A stretch of DNA of 64,000 nt, taken from contig NZ_VTGY01000007.1 in assembly GCF_009729075.1 (NCBI RefSeq), forward strand, positions 186,001-250,000, in the 5' to 3' direction. The notes beneath the pieces are model-generated. The model was given only the letters and a program-made list of their open reading frames with translations. It was not told the origin of the DNA and searched no databases. Shown piece after piece: positions 51,376-59,817 of the stretch (its first letter is position 1; the number at the start of each line of letters is the position of its first letter). This DNA is from Mycolicibacterium sp. CBMA 226 (GTDB taxonomy: Bacteria > Actinomycetota > Actinomycetes > Mycobacteriales > Mycobacteriaceae). Position numbers and translations under genes: made by a program.

Positions 51376-52227
51376 GTGAGCACCCCACGAATCGCCGTCG
51401 CATACCTCGCGACACCCGGCGGTGACGACGCCGTCGCCGTCGGCGAGCAGATCGCCCGTACCCTCGGCGCAGAGATCGATCTGTGCATGGTGCTGCCCAG
51501 CGACCGGTCGGCGCTCTCGACCACGCCCGGCGGCATTCTGCAGCGCGAAGCCGAAAGCTGGCTCGCCGCAGCCGCCGCCGGAGTCTCCAGCGACCTCAAG
51601 GTGACCACCCATCTGCGTTTCGACGAGTCCAGCACCGCCGGCCTGATCGCGGCGGCCGAAGCTGCCGGGGCCGAGGCCCTCGTGGTCGGCGGCGCCGGCG
51701 GCGGTATCGCCGGCTCGTTGTCGCTGGGTTCGGTGGTCAACGACCTGGTTCACGCGTCACCGATTCCGGTGGTCATCGCACCCCGCGGTGCCCGTCTGAA
51801 GCGCAACGAGCGCATCCGGGAAGTCACCTGCGCGGTCGGCACCCGACCGGGAGCCAAGCTGCTCCTGGACTCCGCCCTGCGGCTCTGCCGGGACACCGAG
51901 ACGCCGCTGCGCCTGGTGTCACTGGTCGCCGTCGACGACGCCGACGACCTGGAACTGGCTCAGCAGCACGCCCACAACGCGTTCGACCAAGCGAAAGCAT
52001 TCCTGCCGGAAGGCATTCCGGTCAACTCGCGTGTAGCCACCGGCGCCGGCGTCGAGGACGCCATCAACAAACTCGGCTGGCATGACGGAGACGTGATCAT
52101 GGTCGGGTCCAGCCGGCTCGCACAGCCCCGCCGGCTCTTCCTGGGATCGACCGCGGCAAAAATGCTGCGCGTCCTGCAGGTCCCGATGATCGTGGTTCCG
52201 AAAGATGAAGGGGCTGATAATGACTGA
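51376..52227 (+). CDS. tandem universal stress protein
   Basis: The product has 283 residues made of two Usp domains. The first has an ATP-loop-like VVGGAGGGIAGSLSLGSV (about residues 112-130), and the second has MVGSSRLAQPRRLFLGSTAAKML with a G-S-x-x-x-x-x-x-x-G-S pattern near the C-terminus. It starts with GTG at 51376, just after the amine oxidase stop, and ends 8 nt inside the permease gene. Placement between the two suggests a role tied to transport or to peroxide formed by the oxidase; similar Usp-permease pairs are found in amino-acid transport operons. Confidence 0.9.
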   Translation: MSTPRIAVAYLATPGGDDAVAVGEQIARTLGAEIDLCMVLPSDRSALSTTPGGILQREAESWLAAAAAGVSSDLKVTTHLRFDESSTAGLIAAAEAAGAEALVVGGAGGGIAGSLSLGSVVNDLVHASPIPVVIAPRGARLKRNERIREVTCAVGTRPGAKLLLDSALRLCRDTETPLRLVSLVAVDDADDLELAQQHAHNAFDQAKAFLPEGIPVNSRVATGAGVEDAINKLGWHDGDVIMVGSSRLAQPRRLFLGSTAAKMLRVLQVPMIVVPKDEGADND

Positions 52228-53761
52228 ACAACTGGCCGATTCCGACCTCGCTCGGATAGAGCGGGAAGAAGGCCTCGTCGCCAAGGGCCTCGCCGCAGGC
52301 AGAATCGGCACGTTCACCGGAGCCATCCTCGGTATCTCCACCGTGGCACCGGGCTACACGCTCACCGCCAGCATCGGCCTGATCGTCGCGGCAGTGGGCC
52401 TCAAGATGCCGGCCATCCTGATCGCCGGCTTCATCCCCATGTTCCTGACCGCCTACGCGTACCGCGAACTGAACTCGCGGGCACCCGACTGCGGCGCGTC
52501 GTTCACCTGGTCCACCAAGGCTTTCGGCCCGTACGTCGGTTGGATGTGCGGCTGGGGCATGGTGATCGCCACCATCATCGTGCTGTCCAACCTGGCTTCG
52601 ATCGGTGTCCAGTTCGGTTACGAGTTCCTGGGCAAGGTGTTCCACAACGAGAAGCTCGCCACGATCTCGACCGACAATGTCGCGGTCAACATCGGTTCCA
52701 CCGTGGCGCTGCTGGCCATCGCCACCTACATCTCCTGCCGCGGCATCACGACCAGCGAGAAGGTGCAGTACGTGCTGGTCGGCTTCCAGATGATCGTGCT
52801 GATCACGTTCTCGATCGTCGCGATCGTGCGGTCGGGCGGCGTCGAAGGACACCTGAGCTTCGACATCGACTGGCTCGACCCGTTCACCGGACTGACGATG
52901 AGCGCCTTCGTGATCGGCCTCATCGGTTCCATCTTCGCGTTCTGGGGCTGGGACACCTGTCTGACGCTCGGCGAGGAATGCAAGGACCCGACCAAGGTGC
53001 CCGGGCGCGCGGGATTGCTCTGCGTCCTGTCGATCCTGCTGACGTATCTTCTGGTGGCGGTCGCCGTGATGATGTACGCCGGTATGGGTGACACCGGCCT
53101 CGGACTGGGCAATAAGGACAACGCGGCCAACGTCTTCGGCGCGCTGGCGTACCCGGTACTCGGTGATTGGGGCGGGCCGCTGCTCCTGCTGGCGGTGTTC
53201 GCCTCGTCGATCGCCAGTCTGCAGACCACGGTCCTGCCGGCCGCCCGCACCATGCTGGCGATGGGCACCTACGGCGCCTTCCCCAAGCGGTTCGCCAGCG
53301 TGAGCCCGCGCACGTTGTCGCCGGTGTTCAGCACCGTCGTCGCGGGTGTCGTCACCGCCGCCTTCTACACCATCGTGACGCTGCTGTCCGAACGCACGTT
53401 GCTGGATACCATTGCCGCCCTTGGCATCATGATCTGCTGGTACTACGGCATCACGGCATTCGCCTGTGTCTGGTTCTTCCGCAAGGAACTGTTCCTCAAC
53501 GCACACAACGTCATCTACAAGCTGGTGTTCCCGCTGCTCGGTGGCGTCATGCTGCTGTCCGTCTTCGTCAAATCGGTGCTTGTCAGCATGGATCCGACGG
53601 CCAGCGGCAGCGGCGCGGAGATCGGCGGCATCGGCCTGGTGTTCTACCTGGGCTTCGGCATCCTGCTCTTCGGCGCCGTCCTGATGTTCGTCATGCGCGC
53701 ATCCCAGCCGGCGTACTTCCGCGGCGAGACGCTGACGATGGATACTCCCCCGCTCCCGTGA
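52220..53761 (+). CDS. APC-family amino acid/amine permease
   Basis: The product has 513 residues and about twelve membrane helices. The N-terminus reads GTFTGAILGISTVAPGYTLTASIG, with the unwound helix-1 substrate motif of APC transporters, and WGMVIATIIVLSNLASIG and FAFWGWDTCLTLGEECKDP occur later. It probably imports an amine or amino acid into the cell in a proton-coupled way. The ATG at 52220 overlaps the universal stress protein stop by 8 nt. The operon seems to end here with a UUCG-capped hairpin 10 bp after the stop. Confidence 0.92.
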   Translation: MTEQLADSDLARIEREEGLVAKGLAAGRIGTFTGAILGISTVAPGYTLTASIGLIVAAVGLKMPAILIAGFIPMFLTAYAYRELNSRAPDCGASFTWSTKAFGPYVGWMCGWGMVIATIIVLSNLASIGVQFGYEFLGKVFHNEKLATISTDNVAVNIGSTVALLAIATYISCRGITTSEKVQYVLVGFQMIVLITFSIVAIVRSGGVEGHLSFDIDWLDPFTGLTMSAFVIGLIGSIFAFWGWDTCLTLGEECKDPTKVPGRAGLLCVLSILLTYLLVAVAVMMYAGMGDTGLGLGNKDNAANVFGALAYPVLGDWGGPLLLLAVFASSIASLQTTVLPAARTMLAMGTYGAFPKRFASVSPRTLSPVFSTVVAGVVTAAFYTIVTLLSERTLLDTIAALGIMICWYYGITAFACVWFFRKELFLNAHNVIYKLVFPLLGGVMLLSVFVKSVLVSMDPTASGSGAEIGGIGLVFYLGFGILLFGAVLMFVMRASQPAYFRGETLTMDTPPLP

Positions 53762-53770
53762 GCGGATTCG

Positions 53771-53806
53771 ACGCGCCCCGTCATGCTTCGGCATGACGGG
53801 GCGTGT
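53771..53806 (+). terminator. UUCG-capped terminator after the permease gene
   Basis: Sixteen base pairs (one G-U) with a TTCG tetraloop: left arm 53771-53786 ending CATGC, right arm 53791-53806 starting GCATG. Only a short T-poor tail follows. It sits between the permease gene and the convergent amidohydrolase gene. Confidence 0.75.
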
Positions 53807-53832
53807 TCGTGTGTGGGCGACTGCCCTGCGCC

Positions 53833-53941
53833 GTTGACCCTGCAGCCTGGGCGCAAAAGATCGAGTGGCTGTGTGCGTGGACGCAGAGCCAACGCCCGAG
53901 CCGGCCGCATCTACGTTCACCCTGCAACCTGGGCACAAGAT
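53833..53941. repeat. imperfect direct repeat of about 27 bp
   Basis: Two copies of a GTT-(G/C)-ACCCTGCA-(A/G)-CCTGGGC-(A/G)-CAA-like element lie at 53833-53861 and 53915-53941. They are about 80 bp apart and differ at three bases plus a two-base gap. They lie in the 201-bp gap between the permease terminator and the amidohydrolase gene. No gene was found there. Confidence 0.6.
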
Positions 53942-53962
53942 TCTCTCGCCGGGGTCCCGTCG

Positions 53963-55057
53963 CTAGCTGACCAATGCCGAGATCAGCGCACGCCCGGCCT
54001 TCGACTGGATGCGGGTCCGCAGTCGGTACCAACGGTCGGTGGTCCGTATAGGCGAGGTCGCCGTTTGTGCGTCGAGCCGCAGCAGCGTGTCGGCCGCACC
54101 GTGAGCGAACCATTCCAGTTCGTCGCCGGAGAGACCGCACCGCGCCAGGAACTCGGTGCCGGCGAAACTGTCCTGAAACGGGTGATCCACCGAGAACATC
54201 AGGTTGCCCAGCCCCAACATCGCACGGGCACAATCGAATACCGGCACATCGAAGACGCCGCTGCTCGTAACGTACACATTTTGACGCAGGTAATACCCGA
54301 CGGTCTGCCGCATCCCCGTGCGACTGCCATCCGGCAGCAGCCAATCGGCCATCGTCATGCCAAGGTTCAATCGAGTGACGCAGAACGGCAGCAGTTCGCC
54401 CATGTGCCCGACGATGACTTTCAGATCCGGATGTCGGTCGAAGACGCCGGCAGTGATCAGCCGCAGCAGGTGTGTCCCCGTCTCCACCGGCCAGCCCCAA
54501 GTCGGCACCAGCGTCGTCTCGAACGGCGCGTAATACGTATCGGCCACCGCCGGTGGTGGGTCGGTCGGGTGGAGGTAAATGGGTACACCGAGGCCCGCCG
54601 CGGCGGTCAGCAGCACGTCGTAGGCGGGGTCGTCGAGATAGCGGCCGTTCGTGTGACCGTTGATGAGGGTGCCACGCAGACCGAGTTCGCGCACGGCACG
54701 TTCGAGTTCGGCAGCAGACGCCGCCGGCGACTGCGTGGGCAGCATCGCGAAACCCGCAAAGCGCGCCGGATGGCTGCGCACCACGTCGGCCAGCCAGTCG
54801 TTGACTTCCCGGCAGACTTCGACCGCAAGATCGGACCGATCATCGGCCAGCACCTGGATCCCCGGTTGGACGTGCGAAAGTACCTGCACATCAATACCTG
54901 CCGCGTCCATGAGGCGAATGCGTTCGGGCCCGACGTCCGCGAGCCTGGTCCGAACCGGCGCGTACCGCCGTTGCAGTTCCGCCGGAAACAGCTCCCACAC
55001 TCGTGGATGCAGGAACGCTTCCTCGAGTGCCACCACCCGGGACGCCACCCGGCTCAT
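53963..55057 (-). CDS. amidohydrolase-fold protein, gamma-resorcylate decarboxylase-like
   Basis: The ATG at 55057 gives 364 residues with the TIM-barrel layout of amidohydrolase-2 family decarboxylases. The N-terminal metal motif is ALEEAFLHP, where relatives have E-x-H; here the His is Ala. Later ligands are kept: His in PIYLHPTDPPP, His in VIVGHMGELLPF and Asp in FSVDHPFQDSF. It may bind one metal differently or have lost activity. The stop of the upstream TetR gene overlaps its start by 4 nt (ATGA), so the two are co-transcribed. The reaction is unknown. Confidence 0.85.
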   Translation of the reverse strand: MSRVASRVVALEEAFLHPRVWELFPAELQRRYAPVRTRLADVGPERIRLMDAAGIDVQVLSHVQPGIQVLADDRSDLAVEVCREVNDWLADVVRSHPARFAGFAMLPTQSPAASAAELERAVRELGLRGTLINGHTNGRYLDDPAYDVLLTAAAGLGVPIYLHPTDPPPAVADTYYAPFETTLVPTWGWPVETGTHLLRLITAGVFDRHPDLKVIVGHMGELLPFCVTRLNLGMTMADWLLPDGSRTGMRQTVGYYLRQNVYVTSSGVFDVPVFDCARAMLGLGNLMFSVDHPFQDSFAGTEFLARCGLSGDELEWFAHGAADTLLRLDAQTATSPIRTTDRWYRLRTRIQSKAGRALISALVS

Positions 55058-55767
55058 GTCGGTTCGTCCCCGTAGGCCTGAGTCAGATAGAGATCCGCCA
55101 GCCTGCCGAAGATGGGAACACACTTGGCCGCAGCGCGTTTCACCGCAGCGGTGCCGGGCGCTATCGGTGCTTCGAATGCCCGGCGAATAGTGTCGCCGAG
55201 ACAATCGGCCTTGTGCTCCAGGTCCAACTCGACTGTCGGCGGCAGGAACGGCTCGGCCGCGAAGAATCCGAAGACAATGGTGGGCAATGCGTAGTCGAGT
55301 GCGTCGTGGTCCAGACCGGGACGCAACATGTCTTCAGCAGCGAGCACACCGTAGTAATCACCATTGATCTGGCGCTTGATCTCTTCGATTCGCACATGGC
55401 TGTCGGCATGCAGAAAGGCGTCCAGGGTGTCGGCGTCGCGGGTGTAGAGCGCCCGCACGACGGGCCTGTTCATCGCTTCGATGAACAGTCGGCGGTAATG
55501 ACGGTGCAGCGAGACTTCAGCGGGATCTTGTTGTTGCCCAGCGATGATCGCGGCGGTCATTGCCGCTGCCTCCCGTGCGCTGACCGCTTGGAACAGCTGC
55601 TCGCGCGACCGCCAGTGCAGATAGATGGTGCCTTTGCCCACGCCTGCTTTGCGAGCGACCTCGTCGATGGTCACCCGCCGGTAGCCCCAGCGCAGCAGCA
55701 GTTCATGCGCGGCGTCCAAAATCCGGTCGGCACGTGCCGTCCGCGCCGAGCCCACGTCTTCGCCCAT
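55054..55767 (-). CDS. TetR-family regulator
   Basis: The ATG at 55767 gives 237 residues. The helix-turn-helix reads ADRILDAAHELLLRWGYRRVTIDEVARKAGVGKGTIYLHW. The C-terminal domain has no recognised ligand signature. It is co-transcribed with the amidohydrolase gene and shares a palindromic upstream element with the methyltransferase gene, so it probably controls both. The region 55768-55892 carries the operator and no gene. Confidence 0.9.
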   Translation of the reverse strand: MGEDVGSARTARADRILDAAHELLLRWGYRRVTIDEVARKAGVGKGTIYLHWRSREQLFQAVSAREAAAMTAAIIAGQQQDPAEVSLHRHYRRLFIEAMNRPVVRALYTRDADTLDAFLHADSHVRIEEIKRQINGDYYGVLAAEDMLRPGLDHDALDYALPTIVFGFFAAEPFLPPTVELDLEHKADCLGDTIRRAFEAPIAPGTAAVKRAAAKCVPIFGRLADLYLTQAYGDEPT

Positions 55768-55784
55768 ATTGACACCTCCATCGG

Positions 55785-55807
55785 TGGCCAGATAACGAAT
55801 GTGGTCA
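55785..55807 (-). promoter_or_regulatory. candidate operator of the TetR gene (copy 1)
   Basis: A 23-bp element with TGRCCA on one side and TRGTCA on the other, spaced around CGAAT; read on the plus strand it starts TGGCCA and ends GTGGTCA. It lies 17 bp upstream of the TetR ATG. A second copy lies upstream of the methyltransferase gene (56713-56735), with 16 of 23 positions the same. Confidence 0.55.
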
Positions 55808-55892
55808 TCAGTCCCCGAGTTCCGCCGCGGAGATCCGGCGACAATATCGAGGAGTGGTTCGCGACGTCGGGGGCGGACTGCGAGGGGCACCC

Positions 55893-56669
55893 TCACCCGG
55901 TTTCGGGTTTGGTCGCGGTGACCGCGATCGTTCGAATCATCGGCGCGCCCCACCAGCCGCGCCACCCGAGGCTCCGGCGGCGTACGCCGATCATCCCGAG
56001 TTCGCGGAGGCGCCGGCCGTACAGCCTGGTGAACCCGATATCGGCGATCGCCACCCGCCCACCCGGGCGCAGTACCCGCACCACTTCATCGATTGCCTTC
56101 AGCCGCAATGCGTTACCCGGCAGGTTGTGGATGGCGAGGCTGCTGACGATCAGATCGAATGCCGCGTCGTCGAACTGCAGGTCCGTCATATCGCGGGTGT
56201 AGACCTCCACTCGGTCGGCGACTCCCTCGGCGACAGCATTGGACAGCGTGGCCTCGAAGCAGTTGCCGGTTTGGTCGGCACGCCAGATATCCACTCCCAC
56301 CGCCGTTCCGCGCGGCAGCAGCTTGGCCACTGCGGTCAGCACGGCGCCGCGACCGCAGCCGACATCGAGCACCCGCTCATCGCCGCGCAGCTGCAACGAC
56401 GTCAGCAGATCGGCCCAGATCTCAAACTTGCCACGCAGCGTGAATCGCCGGATTCCGATGCCGGCGCCGATCAGGGCCGCGGCCATCACGCTCGCCGCCG
56501 AGCCTGACCGGATTCGACCTCTACGTATTCGGCGGATGGCACCGTGAACCGCGGCCAGGCAGACGGCCAGGTAGACAACAAGTAGCCCAGGCGCTGGGAT
56601 CAGGCGGTAGTCGCCGTCGACCCCGTAGTTTCCCTGCGGCCGGGCCAGCTGGTTGTTCGCAATGGTCAT
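55893..56669 (-). CDS. membrane-anchored class I SAM methyltransferase
   Basis: The product has 258 residues. Two hydrophobic helices near the N-terminus (LLVVYLAVCLAAVHGAIRRI and AASVMAAALIGAGIGI) precede the SAM domain: motif I ERVLDVGCGRGAVLTAVAKLL, then AVGVDIWRADQTG, LIVSSLAIHNLP and LRPGGRVAIADIGF. This arrangement suggests a membrane substrate such as a lipid or quinone. An exceptional ribosome binding site GGAGGTCACC precedes the ATG. It is read in the same direction as the TetR/amidohydrolase pair, but with its own promoter. Confidence 0.87.
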   Translation of the reverse strand: MTIANNQLARPQGNYGVDGDYRLIPAPGLLVVYLAVCLAAVHGAIRRIRRGRIRSGSAASVMAAALIGAGIGIRRFTLRGKFEIWADLLTSLQLRGDERVLDVGCGRGAVLTAVAKLLPRGTAVGVDIWRADQTGNCFEATLSNAVAEGVADRVEVYTRDMTDLQFDDAAFDLIVSSLAIHNLPGNALRLKAIDEVVRVLRPGGRVAIADIGFTRLYGRRLRELGMIGVRRRSLGWRGWWGAPMIRTIAVTATKPETG

Positions 56670-56712
56670 GGTGACCTCCTCTGCGACCGCGGCGAGCCAT
56701 TGTCGACAGGCG

Positions 56713-56735
56713 TGACCATAATTCGAATTTAGTCA
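56713..56735 (-). promoter_or_regulatory. candidate TetR operator upstream of the methyltransferase gene (copy 2)
   Basis: The plus-strand element reads TGACCATAATTCGAATTTAG then TCA. It contains the perfect inner palindrome AATTCGAATT and TGAC/GTCA outer ends, and lies 44 bp upstream of the methyltransferase start. The adjacent bases CGAATnTnGTCATCAGTC match copy 1 at 16 of 18 positions. Confidence 0.55.
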
Positions 56736-56773
56736 TCAGTCAATGCCTTGACGATCGGAGCGCGGCAGACACC

Positions 56774-56848
56774 GCGCCGAAAGGGCGCAGCAGAGGTCGA
56801 AAGCGCGCAGCGCAGAAGGAACCGCCGCAGGCGCGCCGAAATGGCGCG
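56774..56848 (+). promoter_or_regulatory. repeated GCGCC-GAAA-GGCGC elements upstream of gabT
   Basis: Short hairpins GCGCC-GAAAG-GGCGC (56774-56788) and CGCGCC-GAAAT-GGCGCG (56832-56848) are 59 bp apart, with a partial copy between. They sit in the 211-bp region between the methyltransferase operator and the gabT ATG. They could be activator or repressor sites for the gab operon. The element has no known match. Confidence 0.35.
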
Positions 56849-56946
56849 TGGGCCGATTATCAAATCGACAATCTGGACATGGTCATCGCCGCTCGAACGG
56901 CCAAGAATCAGCAGTACACAAGCCGTTCGATCACCAGGAGCTACCG

Positions 56947-58287
56947 ATGACCGACATCACCTATCGACTGGCGCAGAAGCGCAACATCGTCACCGCGCTG
57001 CCCGGTCCGCGATCGGCCGAGATGTCGGCGCGCCGGCAGGCCGCCGTGGCGGCCGGCGTCAGCTCCTCGGCCTCGGTCTACGCCGCAGACGCCGACGGTG
57101 GCGTCATCGTCGACATCGACGGCAACTCGCTCATCGACCTGGGTTCGGGCATCGCCGTCACCAGCGTCGGCGCCTCGCATCCCGCGGTCGCCGCGGCGGT
57201 CGCCCAGCAGGCATCCCGCTTCACCCACACCTGTTTCATGATCACCCCGTACGAGGGCTATGTAGAACTCGCCGAGCGGCTCAATGCCATGACCCCCGGC
57301 GATCACGAGAAGCGCACCGCATTCTTCAACTCCGGTTCGGAAGCAGTCGAGAACGCCGTCAAGGTGGCGCGGCTCGCCACGGGCCGGCAGGCCGTGGTCG
57401 CCTTCGACCACGCCTACCACGGCCGCACCAACATGACCATGGCGCTGACCGCAAAGGCCATGCCCTACAAGAGCCAGTTCGGTCCGTTCGCCCCCGAGGT
57501 CTACCGCATGCCGGCCTCGTACCCGTATCGCGACGGACTGACCGGCGAGGCCGCCGCCAAGGCCGCCATCAGCCGCATCGAGACCCAGATCGGCGCGGCG
57601 TCGCTCGCCGCGGTGATCATCGAGCCCGTACAGGGCGAAGGCGGATTCATCGTGCCCGCGCCGGGATTCCTTGCCACCCTTGTTGATTGGTGCAAGGCCA
57701 ACGGCGTGGTGTTCATCGCCGACGAGGTGCAGACGGGCTTCGCCCGCACCGGGGCCTGGTTCGCCTCCGAGCACGACGGCATCGTCCCCGACATCATCAC
57801 CATGGCCAAGGGCATCGCCGGCGGTATGCCGCTCGCCGCCATCACCGGTCGCGCCGACCTGCTGGACGCGGTGCACCCCGGCGGCCTGGGCGGCACCTAC
57901 GGCGGTAACCCCGTCGCCTGCGCCGCGGCGCTCGCCACACTCGACGCCATGGCCGAAATGGATCTGCCCGCGCGCGCCCGCGCCATCGAAGCCTCGGTGC
58001 TGCCGAAATTGCAGGCCCTCAGCGACACCGGAGTCATCGGCGACGTCCGCGGCCGCGGCGGCATGCTGGCCATCGAGATCGTCAAACCGGGAACCAAGGA
58101 ACCGGATCCGGTCCTCACGAAAGCCATTGCGGCAGAGGCATTCAAGCGCGGTGTCGTCATCCTGACCTGCGGCTCGTACGGCAACATCATCCGACTGCTC
58201 CCGCCGCTGGTGATCAGCGACGAACTGCTCGATGAGGGCATCGCCGTCCTGGGCGACATCGTGCGCGAATTGGCGGCAGCCCGATGA
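56947..58287 (+). CDS. gabT: 4-aminobutyrate aminotransferase
   Basis: The ATG at 56947 follows AGGAG and gives 446 residues of the class III aminotransferase family. The PLP-binding features are visible: FFNSGSEAVENAVKVAR, YHGRTNMTMALT, FIADEVQTGFARTG, and the Schiff-base Lys in IITMAKGIAGGMP. It moves the amino group of GABA to 2-oxoglutarate, giving succinate semialdehyde and glutamate. The stop overlaps the gabD start by 4 nt (ATGA), and the glutamate dehydrogenase gene follows, which could regenerate 2-oxoglutarate. Confidence 0.95.
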   Translation: MTDITYRLAQKRNIVTALPGPRSAEMSARRQAAVAAGVSSSASVYAADADGGVIVDIDGNSLIDLGSGIAVTSVGASHPAVAAAVAQQASRFTHTCFMITPYEGYVELAERLNAMTPGDHEKRTAFFNSGSEAVENAVKVARLATGRQAVVAFDHAYHGRTNMTMALTAKAMPYKSQFGPFAPEVYRMPASYPYRDGLTGEAAAKAAISRIETQIGAASLAAVIIEPVQGEGGFIVPAPGFLATLVDWCKANGVVFIADEVQTGFARTGAWFASEHDGIVPDIITMAKGIAGGMPLAAITGRADLLDAVHPGGLGGTYGGNPVACAAALATLDAMAEMDLPARARAIEASVLPKLQALSDTGVIGDVRGRGGMLAIEIVKPGTKEPDPVLTKAIAAEAFKRGVVILTCGSYGNIIRLLPPLVISDELLDEGIAVLGDIVRELAAAR

Positions 58288-59738
58288 TCGACCGCACCAC
58301 GCTGCTGGAGTCCATGCCCACCGAGCTGTGGCTCGGCGGCCTGCAGGTACCCGCGTCCACGGGCGCACGTTTTGCCGTGCATGACCCGGCCACGGATGCC
58401 GTGCTCATCGAGGTTGCAGACGCCTCGCCCGCCGACGGTGCCCGCGCCCTCGACGAGGCGGTTGCCGCACAGTCGTCATGGGCCGCCACCCCGGCACGTG
58501 AACGCGCCGAAATCCTGCGACGCGCGTGGGAACTCGTCATGGAGCGCCGCGACGACTTCGCCCTCACCATGACGCTGGAAATGGGAAAGCCGTTGGCGGA
58601 GAGCCAGGGTGAGGTGAACTACGGCGGCGAGTTCCTGCGCTGGTTCGCCGAAGAGGCGGTCCGGATCAATGGCCGCTACACGCCGTCGCCCACCGGCAGC
58701 GGCCGCATCCTGGTGACCAAGCAGCCCGTCGGCCCGACCCTCGCGATCACGCCGTGGAACTTCCCGCTGGCCATGGGCACCCGCAAGATCGGCCCGGCGC
58801 TGGCGGCCGGTTGCACCATGATCGTCAAGCCCGCCGCGGAGACGCCGCTGACCATGCTGCTACTGGGCCAGGTGTTCGCCGACGCCGGCCTTCCTGCCGG
58901 CGTGCTGTCGATCCTGCCGACCACCGACGCCGCCGGGCTGACCGGGCCGCTGCTGGCGGACCCGCGCCTGCGCAAGCTGACGTTCACCGGTTCCACCGGT
59001 GTCGGCCGAAAGCTGTTGGCGCAGTCCGCAGACCGAGTGCTGCGCACCTCGATGGAGCTCGGCGGCAACGCCCCGTTCGTGGTGTTCGACGACGCCGATC
59101 TGGACGCCGCGGTCGACGGTGCGATGGCCGCGAAGATGCGCAACATGGGCGAGGCGTGTACCGCCGCCAACCGCATCCACGTCGACAACGCAGTCCGCGC
59201 AGAGTTCACCGAGAAGCTCGCCGCCCGCATGGCGGCGCTGGCCACCGGTCCGGGCGACCAGGCCGGCACCCAGGTCGGTCCACTGATCACCGCAAAGCAG
59301 CGCGCGACGGTCGACGAACTCGTGCAGGACGCCGTGAGCAAGGGCGCCACGGTGGCCACCGGCGGCAAACCCGTTGAAGGCGAAGGCTTCTTCTACCCGC
59401 CGACGGTGCTCGCCGACGTGACGGCCGATGCCCGGCTGCTGCGCGAGGAGATCTTCGGGCCGGTCGCCGCGATCATCGGATTCGACGGCGAGCAGGCCGG
59501 CATCGACGCCGCGAACGACACCGAATACGGCCTGGCGGCCTACGTCTACACACAGGGCCTGGACCGTGCGCTGCGGGTCGCCGAGGCGGTCGAGGCCGGC
59601 ATGGTGGGCGTCAACCGCGGCGTCATCTCCGATGTGGCCGCGCCGTTCGGCGGCATCAAGGAATCCGGCATCGGTCGCGAAGCCGGCAGTGAGGGCATCG
59701 AAGAATACCTCGAGACCAAGTACATCGCCCTTCAGTAG
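58284..59738 (+). CDS. gabD: succinate-semialdehyde dehydrogenase (NADP+ type)
   Basis: The product has 484 residues. The NADP-binding and catalytic features are TPWNFPLAMGTRKIGPALAAG, the general-base Glu in SMELGGNAPFVVFDDAD, and the nucleophile Cys in MGEACTAANRIHV. The last one is a GEACTAANR pattern characteristic of GabD. It oxidises succinate semialdehyde to succinate, which enters the TCA cycle. It is the second gene of gabT-gabD and is followed 79 nt later by the dehydrogenase gene. Confidence 0.94.
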   Translation: MIDRTTLLESMPTELWLGGLQVPASTGARFAVHDPATDAVLIEVADASPADGARALDEAVAAQSSWAATPARERAEILRRAWELVMERRDDFALTMTLEMGKPLAESQGEVNYGGEFLRWFAEEAVRINGRYTPSPTGSGRILVTKQPVGPTLAITPWNFPLAMGTRKIGPALAAGCTMIVKPAAETPLTMLLLGQVFADAGLPAGVLSILPTTDAAGLTGPLLADPRLRKLTFTGSTGVGRKLLAQSADRVLRTSMELGGNAPFVVFDDADLDAAVDGAMAAKMRNMGEACTAANRIHVDNAVRAEFTEKLAARMAALATGPGDQAGTQVGPLITAKQRATVDELVQDAVSKGATVATGGKPVEGEGFFYPPTVLADVTADARLLREEIFGPVAAIIGFDGEQAGIDAANDTEYGLAAYVYTQGLDRALRVAEAVEAGMVGVNRGVISDVAAPFGGIKESGIGREAGSEGIEEYLETKYIALQ

Positions 59739-59817
59739 TCGCGCTGCAACAACTTTCCGCCTTCCCCTCCGCCAAACACACAGACCCCCAAGTAAATAGA
59801 CCGGAGTAGTCCTCCCC

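Noticed and set aside
52097..53938. Open frame of 613 codons on the minus strand
   Set aside because: It is antisense to the permease gene; the translation is His/Asp/Arg-rich and has no family features.
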